Assembly: GCA_038025085.1 (NCBI GenBank)
Contig: CM076147.1
Location: 39,616,766 to 39,680,765, forward strand
Length of the DNA stretch: 64,000 nt
Direction of reading: 5' to 3'
Origin: Tetragonia tetragonoides
Lineage: Eukaryota > Streptophyta > Magnoliopsida > Caryophyllales > Aizoaceae
The translations under genes and the position numbers were made by a program. Below, piece by piece: positions 22,858-33,673 of this stretch (position 1 is its first letter; each line of letters starts with the position of its first letter). Below the pieces are notes generated by a model. It was not told where the DNA came from. It did no database searches and saw nothing but the letters and a program-made list of their open reading frames with translations.

Positions 22858-24085
22858 TCTACTAGAGTTTGAATTGAAGGAGGGTCGGAGCCTCGGAGGA
22901 GATTCTGGATGTAATTTTTTTTTTTTTTGGTTTGGTCCTTTTTTTTTTGGGCGTGGTTAGAGGACACCTTCTAACGCATGGTTTCAGGAGGTTTGAACTC
23001 ATGACCTGGTGTACAAGTTACAACTTGTTTACTAGTGGGCCAACATCTCTTGGGTTAGACATAACTACTTTGGAACCTGTGTAATTCTTTCATTATCAAT
23101 TAATTTGACTCTTTTTCTCAAAAAAAAAAAAGATTAATTATGTTTACATAAAGTCAGTCCACAATGTGCTATTAGTTAGTACTTTTTCTTTTTTTTTATT
23201 GGTGCAGACTATTAGCTAGTACTTACTCGTTATTTTGTTCATATAACTCGAACACTCAACTTTGCTCAATGAATGAGAGTACCGAATCACTTACATCAAT
23301 CCCTTTTTAGTTGGATCGAAAACTATTTATATTAGAAAAGTTTATGGGTTTTTTTTCTCATGTAGTGAACTACCTTATAAGATACATTGAGGTATCAATG
23401 GTCTAATTATGGTTATATTTTATGTTTTATTGTACTTTACTGTCACTCGTCCCTTTACATGTTTCCTTGCAATTATCTCCTCGAAACTTGTACATGCCCT
23501 GAAGATCGTATCTAAACAAAAAATTGTCGTAATTCGAGAGTGGTTGTGACTGTATCGTTGGGGCTGTGTATTCAAGAGAGAGAAATAGGGTTTACGTAGG
23601 CACATCCAAGTCACGTGACTTGTGAGGGCCAAAACTAAAATTGTGCTGGAATAAAACAAGTTGTAGCTTTTTGCAATCAAATGTGTCTTATAAGGAGATC
23701 CCCATTAAAGTTTTTTGGGAGAACTTTATGCAGGTCAAAAAGCTCAAATCTTTGATGGGGAGAAAGGTTTGAGAGGGTAAAACAGATTTGGCAGCACAAA
23801 GTCCTCCCACAAACCATTGTGAGGAAAAAATTACAAAGCAAAAAATTAAAGAAACTTTTATGAAGTTTTAGAGGTTTTTTCAATAAAAATGGGAGTTTTA
23901 TAGGTTGATAATGTGGCATGATAAAAAAACTCTCCCACAAAGACAAAGCTATTTGACAGTGAATTAGTGATGCCTTAAAGAAGTTCTTCACCTTAAAAAA
24001 ATATGATTGTAACTAGTAAGTTTAATTCCCTATCAATCTAATTCTTTTATATATTTTTTTTTGAAGAAAAGATACTGTAATTCAT
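22858..24085. other. Intergenic; SINE-like relic, no gene seen
   Basis: AT-rich DNA with T and A runs (22915-22948, 23120-23132). Short open frames have no splice or domain support. The SINE-like segment is listed separately. Confidence 0.4.
22965..23055 (-). mobile_element. SINE 5' region (tRNA-like), minus strand
   Basis: On the minus strand an A-box-like TGGCCCACTAGTAAAC is followed by a B-box-like ATGAGTTCAAACCTC. Sequence of this general form (TTGGCCCAGTGGTAA...GGGTTCGA) begins common eudicot SINEs. No tail or target duplication was identified. Confidence 0.4.
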
Positions 24086-24547
24086 TTATTCATAAAAAGT
24101 CATACGGCATCTACTACGATAAATATCTCTAAACAAATATAGATCTAACATAAGCAAGTATAAATCTAACATAACAAGATGAATATGACTTTCATCATCA
24201 CTGCTTGAAATCGGTGTCTTGATCAGCTCCGTCGATAAGTGACTACCAATCCAAACATCACTGCTAGAAATCGGCGTCTTGATCAGCTTCGTCGATAATT
24301 GACAATGCCCTGATATAACAAAAACTATGTTATACAGTAAACGGGAGGCCACCACCTTTTCCCTACGATCGGAGGTAAGCACAAAACGTGCTACAACTAT
24401 TTGGAAGAACAAATCCCCTTGGCATAGTAAATTGAACTTTTCTTCTTGATTCATCAAACTGAACCCAAAAATATAAATTCTACGACCCTCCGACGAACGC
24501 GGAGTACTCCACAATCTCTCACCAAAGGAGAGTTTATTACTAACCAT
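24086..24547 (-). CDS. Small hypothetical ORF with internal repeats
   Basis: A 153-aa frame starting MVSNKLSFGERLWSTPRSSE on the minus strand. Support is indirect: about 190 bp upstream there is GATTTATATATAGACC (about 24748-24733), a good TATA box, followed by a CT-rich leader. The C-terminal half contains a 20-residue repeat (LSTKLIKTPISSSDVWIGSH / LSTELIKTPISSSDDESH) from a 60-bp DNA duplication, then a short LVMLDLY/LLMLDLY repeat. I recognise no domain. It could be a young gene, a TE remnant, or the first exon of a decayed gene. Confidence 0.3.
   Translation of the reverse strand: MVSNKLSFGERLWSTPRSSEGRRIYIFGFSLMNQEEKFNLLCQGDLFFQIVVARFVLTSDRREKVVASRLLYNIVFVISGHCQLSTKLIKTPISSSDVWIGSHLSTELIKTPISSSDDESHIHLVMLDLYLLMLDLYLFRDIYRSRCRMTFYE
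24196..24304. repeat. 60-bp tandem duplication
   Basis: CATCACTGCTTGAAATCGG... at 24196 and CATCACTGCTAGAAATCGG... at 24256 share the following TCTTGATCAGCT(C/T)CGTCGATAA. Confidence 0.8.
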
Positions 24548-25560
24548 AGAGAAAAACAAACTGAAAAACTAGATCAAAAGCAAAGAACCAACAACGAAGG
24601 GGCTAACTACCGACAAAAATGCTGATAGTAGCCCCAGTATGAGTCAAAGAGGAAAAAGGGGCTAGAGTTTTCTTGAGAGAAAAAAAGGAGAGAGAACGGC
24701 AATTCCTTTATATTATTGGCTCATGGATTTTTGGGTCTATATATAAATCAAACTGAAATTAAGGTGAAGAGAATCCAATCCGAACTATTTATTTATTTTA
24801 ATGAAGTTATTTCGACAAGAATGTAAGACGACAACTCTAATTATTGGGAACAAGTGAGGACTTAAGAAGTGGAACAATATTTTGATATAAGGCTAGTTTG
24901 GAAAGTAATACCCAATTTAGGTTGGGATAGAAACTATTTCTCATGAGGGTGTCCACGTAGGATCGGGTACAAACTAAGCAGGTTTTAATTTTTTTTTTCG
25001 CTGATTGGTTCAAACTCGCTACCTGCCATAACGACTTTACCGGCATGAAGTCGCCATCTTCCATAGCGAGTACCGTCTGACTTTACCGGCATGAAGTCGC
25101 CATCTGCCATAGCGAGTACCTTCTGACGAAGAGAGCAGGAACCAACGCCAAACATAAGAAAGTCGTTGCTGGCAGTGGCGAGTCCCTTCACCATAAATCG
25201 CTGTTCGTGATAGCAGACTTACAAAGTCGCTACTTTCCTGGTCATAAGTCGCTGTTCTCCGTAGCGACTTACCCACGTTCAGCGAAAAAAAGAAAAAAGA
25301 AAAAAGAAAAAAGAAGAGAGAAAAAAGGGTAACTCAATCACTATACTTTGAGTGAAAGCTCTTGGTTTTTATCGATGCCGACTGCCGAGTGTTTGTAATA
25401 AAACTAGACTAAATTAGCTGAGATAAAGATAACTAGGACGTGGGTTCTTCTGTGCTATTCCTAGCAGCGCAGTCACAGCTTAGTCGGTTGAAGAACACCC
25501 TCCCATTCTCCTAGTGTCTCAATTTTTCTCTCTCCCCCACTTGGAAGGCTGTAGCTCTGT
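24548..25560. other. Intergenic around hairpin cassette; promoter side of NUMOD3 gene
   Basis: Apart from the hairpin cassette and a purine-rich (GAAAAAA)n run (25285-25330), no gene is seen. The part after about 25440 probably begins the NUMOD3 gene promoter and leader. Confidence 0.4.
24989..25292. repeat. Third hairpin cassette, T-run...A-run
   Basis: A T-run plus CGCTGA (24989-25004) and TCAGCG plus A-run (25279-25291) are inverted ends. Between them are about six imperfect palindromes of the form AGTCGC-N(8-10)-(A/G)GCGA(G/C)T, including two near-identical TTTACCGGCATGAAGTCGCC units. The architecture parallels the MULE intron cassettes, but the sequence differs. Confidence 0.65.
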
Positions 25561-25599
25561 CTCAATTTTAACTCTAATCTACTGGCTTCTCCGAAATGT

Positions 25600-25616
25600 C
25601 ATTGCCCCATCTGTAA

Positions 25617-25667
<51 letters not shown>

Positions 25668-26169
25668 TCGTTTTCAATGATTATCAATCAATTGAATCTC
25701 TGTTTATAAAGTTGTTTGCTTTACTGAAATTGCCATTACTGGGAATTTTAAGGCCCACATTATTAAACTGTGTTTGCTAAAACGCATACACTTGAATTGT
25801 ATGTACCTAATTGTTGAATAAGAGCAAAATTTAGGCAAACCCTTTACTTCATTTCCATTTTGTATCTTGCTGACAGAAGCTGAGAAAAACAAATGTAAAC
25901 CTTTTTGCAAAATCATCATGGTTTTCTGTCATGTGCTTCTTGTCCCATTGTAATGTTGACTCACAAGCAAAGGAAAAATGACCTTTTTGGTTCTGTGTTT
26001 TGAGATTCAGTAAGATAAGATATAGGATGGAAACCAATTGGATATTTACTAGGACCCACCAGGTATATGGATGCTTGTATTAGAAGTCCATGTCCATTTT
26101 CAATTGCTTGTGGCTTAATGGATTTTTCAGCTGGAGGAGTAGATATTTGCTTTCAATGATTATATACAG
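25600..26169 (+). other. 5'-UTR intron of NUMOD3 gene with (CT)n microsatellite
   Basis: The donor CCCCATCT|GTAAGACT is at 25613 and the acceptor TATATACAG at 26169. A (CT)n run occupies about 25618-25670. A leader ATG at 25596 reads across the splice as a 10-codon uORF (MSLPHL|YEFQ, stop) ending at about 26184. It overlaps the first main-frame ATG (26172) but not the better ATG GCG at 26193. Confidence 0.5.
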
Positions 26170-26192
26170 ATATGAATTCCAGTAAATTTCAT

Positions 26193-28736
26193 ATGGCGGC
26201 TTTAAGTAGAATCAAACTGAGAACATGTGCTCATTACCAGGGCGCTCTTCGTTCAACCCCGTCTTCTTCATTGCCCTTCCTGTGTCCATTTGTGGCCACT
26301 TCGTACTGCAGAGGAGCAATCACATCGTTGTCTAGCTATTGCAGTGAGTTTCTGTTATCGCGACACCCCCTTGAAGTTTTTACCTAAACCATTTGCCGTT
26401 CCCAGATCTAGCTCCCGAATACATCCTCTAAGGGCAGTTGCTCTTGCTGCCGAGGAAAGGGAATCCCCTGATATGAGGATGTATTCTAAATCAGATTGTA
26501 ATTCAAACTCACATTATGATGATGTTCGGGCTGAAGTGGGACAGCAGACTTGTCATCACTCGGAGGATGCAATGTCATATAGCATCGAGGAACTCAAGGA
26601 GACTCAAAGGAGGAGGAGAATAGGACTCGCAAACAAAGGAAAAGTGCCTTGGAACAAAGGCAAGAAACACAGTCCAGGTGTGTTGAATAGCATGGATTTT
26701 TCAATTTTAAAATGGACGCTCATGATTGTGATTTTCTGACTTTTATCAGATTCATGCAGAGACTCGTGCACGGATTAAAGAGAGAACCTTGGAAGCCTTG
26801 AGAGACCCCAAGGTGAAGTGAAGTAAGAATCAGTGATTTACCATTCTCCTTGCACAGGCTCTTGTTTTTTTCATAAAATATTCCTGACACAGTAAATATC
26901 TTTAACATGACTATCACATCCTGCATGTAATGTTTTGCTGATGCATGATACTTTGCATTACCATTTCCCTCAAAGGGTATTCTTTATCTCGGAAGATTGC
27001 CTACTCCTGACTTTCTGTTTTTACTTGCAACACTTTTGGTTTCTTGCCCTCAGGTCAGAAAGAAGATGTCAGAAGCTTCACGCATGCACAGGTAGTCCAT
27101 CCGTTTGTTGGAGACACATATGATGCAAGTGTTGCTTTTCCTATGCAGATATATAAATTTTGATTATGCTTGTTATGGCTTTTTATAAAAATTACGTACT
27201 GCTATCTAATTGAAAGATATTAAGTTTTGTGATCCAAATAATTTGAAATCTAATTCAAGAAACACTACTCTGATACTGATTACTTGGATTGCATAAATAT
27301 TTAGTACTTTAACATGAAGCATTATATCTAACATATATGAAATCCCCTTTTTAATCCCCTATTAACAAGGGATGTACAAAAATCAATTTGGGGGGGTTCA
27401 TTGATTAATGTATGGCAGTCATGGCAGCGTAGAAGTTGAGCTTTCGTCATCAAATCTCCTCCTGTTCTATCACTATGTATAGAAACAGTTGGTCAATCCT
27501 TCACTTGCATATGAATTCAAAACTTTTTGGGAGAGCATAACCGTGGCTGAACCCTCTGGGGCCAACTTTTGAATTACGAATATAATTGGTTACTCAAGTT
27601 TCACTTCCTTTCTTGCAGTGAACAATCGAAGGAAAAAATCAGTTCTTCACTCAGACAACTATGGGCAGAGCGTTTGAAATGGAAACGCTGGAGAGCGAAA
27701 TTTTATTCTTTGTGGGCTGAAAGCATTGCAGAGGCTGCTAGGAGAGGTGGGATCGATGAAGAAGAACTCAATTGGGATAGTTATGAGAGAATTAAAGGAG
27801 AGATAGCCACCCGACAACTTCAGTGGGCTGCGGAAAAGGCCAAGAAGAAGGACAAGGCCAAGAAAAAGAAAAAGGCACAGAAAAGAGCAAAAGAGATGGC
27901 TCGTATTGCACAGAAGAAAATAAAGCATAGACACAAAGCTGAACAAAGGGCTAAACAGGAAGCGATGGTGAGTCGCAAAACAAGGGAGACAAAGGAAGAA
28001 ATACCTCTTTTGAGGGAGTTAGACCCCGAGTTAAACCTTGGGGTCAGGTTGACAAAGGTAGACAACTATCCACTTGACTGTTTCGTGGACATGCAGTTGC
28101 ACATGAATGATGTATGATAATGCATTCTATGTCAGTTTCTTGTCATGCATGATTTTTAGCCCCTGAAGGGAATTATACCGATTCTGCATCTCTATGTTCC
28201 TTCGGATCTAACTTTTCATCTAATACATATTCTATATTTGGTGTCAATTCCTTTTGATGCATGTGGAGTCAGTTGATGCATGTATTACCTGCGTACAAAT
28301 AACCGTTAATCATAGTGGAGTCAGAAACAACCCCTTCTTTGTATATTTATCCATAGTCCTCACACTCTGCGAATGCTTGAAAAAGGGTATCTTTGGAGTC
28401 GCTGGACTAGAACGATGCAAAATAATAGGTTAAATGTCAGTAACAATTAACATTATATTCCTTTTGGACCTAGATTTCATAAAGAGGCAGATTCTTTGCT
28501 CATCTCAATTTCAATTATTATATTCGATCTGTCCTATCTTTCAGGCTCATGGTAAGAAGTTGATGGATGGGCAGTCTTCTAGTAAGGCTGGAGGGATGAG
28601 TTATCTTCAATCGGCACTGGAGAGCTTTGATATTGAATCTATTAAAGAGGAACGGCGAAATACAGTTTCACTTGCTGATCAGATTCAAGCTGCTAAGAGC
28701 AAAAGAATACAAAATATAGCTGGTAGTCCCCAGTAA
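26193..28736 (+). CDS. NUMOD3-motif protein, probably organelle-targeted, 5 coding exons
   Basis: Exons 26193-26677, 26760-26812, 27054-27091, 27619-28057 and 28545-28736. NUMOD3-type modules (NKGKVPWNKGKKHSPETRARI..R; KKMSEASRMH...SEQSKEKISSSLRQLW) are DNA-binding motifs first defined in homing-endonuclease-related proteins. Plant nuclear-encoded versions carry a long Lys/Arg-rich coiled segment (here AKKKDKAKKKKKAQKRAKE) and the C-terminal SLADQIQAAKSKR block. Function is unknown. The Ser-rich N-terminus from 26193 (MAALSRIKLRTCAHYQGALR) looks like a transit peptide but is out of frame with the rest by one base at a C5 run (about 26364-26368). Starting at ATG 26227 instead gives an uninterrupted 390 aa. 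Confidence 0.75.
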
Positions 28737-29804
28737 CATTATCAATTCCTTGCAGCGAAAAATATTTCTTTCGTGCTAAAGCAACATTGCCGCATAACAA
28801 GCCTTTGCTAAGGTGAATGCTTAGTTGCTTCATCTCCTCTTTGAGATAGGTTTTTCCTCTTACTTGCATATTGTCTTGGTTTGTCTTTGATGCTTGCTTG
28901 AAAGTTGAATATTTCTTTTTCTTTTTCTTCTGGCTTTTTTTTCTGTATCTTCTAATCAACTTTCTTGGTTCTCAACTGTCATTGGTGCATTCCAGGCACG
29001 AAGACAAAAACTCAGTTAGGAGCATATAACAATGGGCAGAAGAGCTTGACAAGGTTGCGAATTTCATGATAGAGACAATGTCTTAGTCAGGTAGCTAATG
29101 ATCTCCCTGGTAATTCAGGATAATGCCACTGGCAAGCATTTCAGTGCCTGTTGAATTAATAGGGCTTCGATTTTGTATATGCAACCAGTGTCATTACATT
29201 TGGAATAACTTGTTAATAGATCAGAGCTGAGAAATGATTTGGCTGGTTCATTTTTGTGTACACTGTATAGCCCGTACAGGTATTGACGAAGTTCATTGTT
29301 GCTGTATTCTTGCTGTACCCAGTCATGATCCAAAAATTTGGCCTATTTTCTTTTGAACCAATTTTGCACACAACCTCATTTGAAAAGAGACGTGCAAATT
29401 CCATACAATGGATCGTGGCTGCCTCTCGCTTTGGTTTGCCCAACCACTTGTAAGTTGAAAGACTAGTAGATCAAGAACTTTGTTCATCAAGGTTTTACAC
29501 AAATGAAAATGGCAAGACAGGACAGGTCGGTCACAACTGCACTGCACAGAAGTAATGGTTACTAGCTAACTTGACTAGTATACCTTTAATTTTAGAAGCC
29601 ATCAAGAGAGAATATGAAGAATTACCAAGAAAAATGAACGGTAAAGTGGAAAAATAACAATAGATACTTCATGGAAATTGGAGTGTGCCTTCCATTGCGA
29701 AACAACATTGAAGTTGAAAAATGCCATATTTAGTGAATCATAGGAGTACTATATATTATCTGCATCTAAACACCAACTAAATTTTTCACAGGAACATCAC
29801 TGAA
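28737..29804. other. 3' UTR of NUMOD3 gene and intergenic; no gene seen
   Basis: The NUMOD3 transcript probably continues to somewhere before 29.4 kb (a further GCAG acceptor-like site is near 28996). The rest runs to the 3' side of the MORF8 pseudogene on the opposite strand. Confidence 0.4.
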
Positions 29805-31919
29805 TCACTGATAGTGTGGTACATCTCTTCCAGGCACATCTTGACCCTGGTAACCCCCACCGTGCTGGCCTCTCATATTGGGTTGAGGGACATAGTTGTT
29901 CTGCTGATTAGGCATTTGTGTGCTTTGGTATGCCATCTCTCCACCTCCATAATTTGGCACGGAGTTCTGATATCCAGGATTCCCTTGAACCCCATAGTTG
30001 GGTGAAGGCGTTCCCCCTCTGTTGGGGGCATGAGCGAACCCCGGATTGTTCTGTGGCATGTTCTGCCCAAAGTCTGGGTTGCTCTGTTGTCCATAACCAG
30101 CATTGTTGGGTGCAGGAGCAAACCCTGGAGTGTTCTGTGGCGTGTGCTGCCCAAAGCCTGGGTTGCTCTGTTGTCCGTTACCAGCATTGTTGGGTGGCAT
30201 ATAATGTCCATTAACAGTATTGTTTGCTGACATGTTCTGTGAACCACCAGGCTGGTTGGGCATACCAGCCATGTTTGGTGGACCACCAGGGTTGCCTATC
30301 GGTCTTGCCATATGAGCTCCCTGCCTGGGGTTGCTCTGGAAACCAGACCTGCGTCTTCTCTCATTGTGATCTTCAGGATGGGGGCGCCTCTGTGAGGCCT
30401 TGTTATTGTTCTTTATCCATTCTTCATGATACTTGGGATCATAAGGGACAGCTTGCCCATTAATAAAGGGTTCCCCTGTCAAAGAGACCAAAAAGAATCA
30501 AGGAAAATTATCTCACGCTTCAAAAACCAACATCCATTCTTCATGATGTTTGGTGGACTAAAAAGACAAGGATTTTTATTTTTTTTTAGTCTATCAGGAA
30601 CAGTCACTCGACTAGGCGATTAGCTAGGTGTAAGGTTGTGTACTTCTTAACTTCCTTAGACCCTTGCCCTCGGTGTCATCCATACTGGTGGATAAGGGTC
30701 ACCCTACATTTCTAAATAGTGGCCCAATTTGGGTGTGAGTTGGTCTCACACAAGACTTGCTCATTTGTAAATTGACTCTCATAAAAATACTCCAACACAT
30801 AACATAGCTGCTTATACAGCTATCCAGTGCCAAACCTAATAGCAGTAATGTCAATTAAGAGGAAAAACCAAACAGGAATACAATATAAAGATCCTAAATC
30901 AGAATAGTTGGGAGCTACCAAGTTCATGACTTTCTTACCGCCATAATCTTTGTTCCGAACATCCAAGTATGAGTCAGGAAGGACCCAACGAACATTAGGC
31001 AACTCTGCAACAATCAAAATGATCCAAAGCCAATAAGTTTTACTCTTCTTACAAACTGAAACCACTCTAAACTCCTAACTGTTAAATAAGTTGCTAGTCA
31101 TGAGAGAATAAACCTTTAAGCTTGTAAGATAGGTCCTCAGACACTAGGGCACCATATCTTCATCCTTGCTTCTTCCTCACTAATCATTACACCATCCAGC
31201 AATCAGGAAAAAAAAAAGTAATAACTCAATATTGCGGGTAGAAACCTAATTAACTCATAAAAGGCGATCTTCAATAGTTGTAAACAATTTTCTAATTTCA
31301 CAGAGTTCAATTCAAATCAGCACAAAACACAAACAACTTCGAAGAAAAACCACAATCAGAGTTCTAATTTCGAAGAAACAACACAAACAGAGTTCTAATT
31401 TCGAAGAAAAACCACAAATCAAATCAGCACAAAACACAAACAACTTCCTAATTTCACAAGAGTTCAATTCAGCAAGAAAGTGACCATTTTTATTTTTATT
31501 TTTATTTTTTGGTATAAAAAAAACACCTTTAATAACTTTTCTTATGAATCACTACCTTTAAGCTAAAAATAAGCCTAATTTGACCATCAAATGATAACTA
31601 ACTTAATCAAATATGAAGCCATGACAACCATCACAATTACCCTTGCTGGTCAACTTAAAGCCAAATTGCAATCGATTTGAGGGCCAAAGTAAGTCATCTT
31701 TTTTAGCAATTAACATCAAAGAGTGTTTAAAATGTGATTTTAGTTCAGTATCTGACAAATTATCCAATCCAATTAACAAAAAAAAAAAAAAAGAAGAAGA
31801 AACGAAAACAGAGCAGTAATTAACCTGCCAACGATTTGAGTGGAGAAGGAGCGAGAGAGGAGGGAGGTGGCAGTTAAGAGAGTGCGGGAGTGAGAGAGGA
31901 TCATGCGAGGAGTCGCCAT
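29805..31919 (-). pseudogene. Degenerate tandem copy of MORF8
   Basis: Minus-strand remnants line up exon by exon with the intact copy at 33.7-37.1 kb: 31919-31825, 31179-31114, 31004-30939 and 30475-29805. Exon 1 keeps the start (MATPRMILSHSRTLL) and the end (QIVG) but has lost about 340 bp, including the [13 protein letters not shown] core. Exon 2 is 66 nt instead of 98: 32 nt are missing after ATGAAGATA, so the frame hits TGA (MKIWCPSV, stop). Exon 3 ([22 protein letters not shown]) and exon 4 ([19 protein letters not shown] plus Asn/Gln/Gly/Pro tail) remain open. It cannot make a full MORF domain. An antisense or siRNA role toward the neighbour is possible but unproven. Confidence 0.85.
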
Positions 31920-31925
31920 CGTTAA

Positions 31926-33673
31926 GGGTTTTAGCTTAAACCCTGAGGCTTACGTGATCAACTCTTTTTTTCTTTTTCTTTTTGGGTGTTGTAATTTTTG
32001 TTTTATTTGTGAATGACTAATGGTTTTTAACTTTTTATGACAGTAGAATTTACTAGGGTTATAAAAGCCGGAAATATTTAGGGCATTGCTTACTCAAATT
32101 AAAAAAAATAAAAATAAAAATAGTGAAGTCGGTTTTTCTAATAGGCCCAGTACAACTAAAAGAGTATGAAAAGGTGATCAAAAAAAAAAAAAAGAAAAAA
32201 AGTATGAAAAGAAGTTGTATCAACTTACATAAGTAAGTTGTAATACCATGGAATTTCAACTTCCTATGTAAGTTTTAATTTCATGAAAGTACAGTTTGGT
32301 TCATAAAGTATACTTTCTTGGAAATAAAGGTAAAATGACTAATTGTCCATATGCAATTATTATTTTTTACTTTTAAGGATAAAAATGTCATTTGAGCTAA
32401 TTAGCATAGGAAGTTGAACTTACCTAGCCCCCCGTCGCCCCCGCCCCCCCTTTCAGGTAAGCAACTTCCCCTAGTTCATGGCAAGTTCAACTTACATGAA
32501 ACTTTAATTTCCATGAAAGTGTATTAACTAAATCATGTAAATCCTCATTATTCCTTAGAAATTCAAGTTCTTTTGTTAATTTACATCCAACCAAACAAGG
32601 TCATAGCCCTAGTGAACAACTTTTTAGTTCTATCGTTTCAAATGATCGTCAAAGAAAAAGTGTATTGAACATACAATTATGAAGATTTAAAAGAAAATAG
32701 TCCAATTAACCAATCTCATGCATGCCTTCCATTTTATGTTTAATCATTCAATTTTATTCCCAATTCTCTATTAAAAAAAAAAGTAATATATCAACCTACT
32801 CCCAATTTGATTAGCTCCACATCTTCACCTACGAAGAGCAACCAATCTGACGTGAGCGGGACAATGCAGATGAACGGTAAGGCGAACAAATGACATAAGA
32901 GCAATTATCAACAGAAGCGTAAACCCTTCAGACAATGGTTGCACCTTCCTTCGAGTTCTGTACAAGCGCCCCAAAACTGCAGCCTCGCGAGTCGCACGAC
33001 TCGCGACTCAAATATCTCCGTCGGGGGGTCTTCCCTCTCCTCTCTACCCTTGCACTTCAAAGAAAATCCTTGCACTTCTGACGTAAGTGGGGTTGTATTG
33101 TAAGCAAAGAGAAATGCATATGTAGGGACATCTGCAAAGAACAGCAATATTGGCATTTTCAAAGAGACGCTGGTGGCGGATACCAAAGTACCAATACCAT
33201 GGATGAAAACCATCAAAGATAAAGGAATTCAGGACAAGCATGAGAGACCATGTGGCAAAGGGGAGGTGGAAGTTTATGATGGGTTAACTAAATTTTGGAG
33301 AAGACAATCTCAGATAACCAACCAACTATAGCCATCAACACAAAACAACAAAAACCGTCCGTACATTGTAGGAGATGCAATCCCAAGTAACAGCAGGAAT
33401 TGTTATAGATAGCCGCAAACAAACTCGTCAAGTAGTTGTGAACCCATTACAGACTCACAAAGACTAGTTCGGGGATACATTCCAAGCAATAACAGGAATG
33501 ACTGAATTTTGCCACAAGTGATTCAGACTTGCCTAGGAGCTGCAAATCACCCATTACACAGATGTACTACTATTCATAGTTCAGGCATTACCTTCAAACT
33601 TCAGAATGACTACTAGATGTACGTACCAGAATATCTAAGCATCTCTAAAACCTGTAACTTATCCACAGACATA
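31926..33673. other. Intergenic between the MORF8 copies; no gene seen
   Basis: AT-rich DNA with A-runs. A C-rich patch lies at about 32430-32455. A short perfect hairpin GCGAGTCG-CA-CGACTCGC is at about 32987-33004. Repeated AAGTTGAACTTAC/AAGTTTTAATTTC motifs lie at 32230-32530. Open frames here lack supporting signals. Confidence 0.4.
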
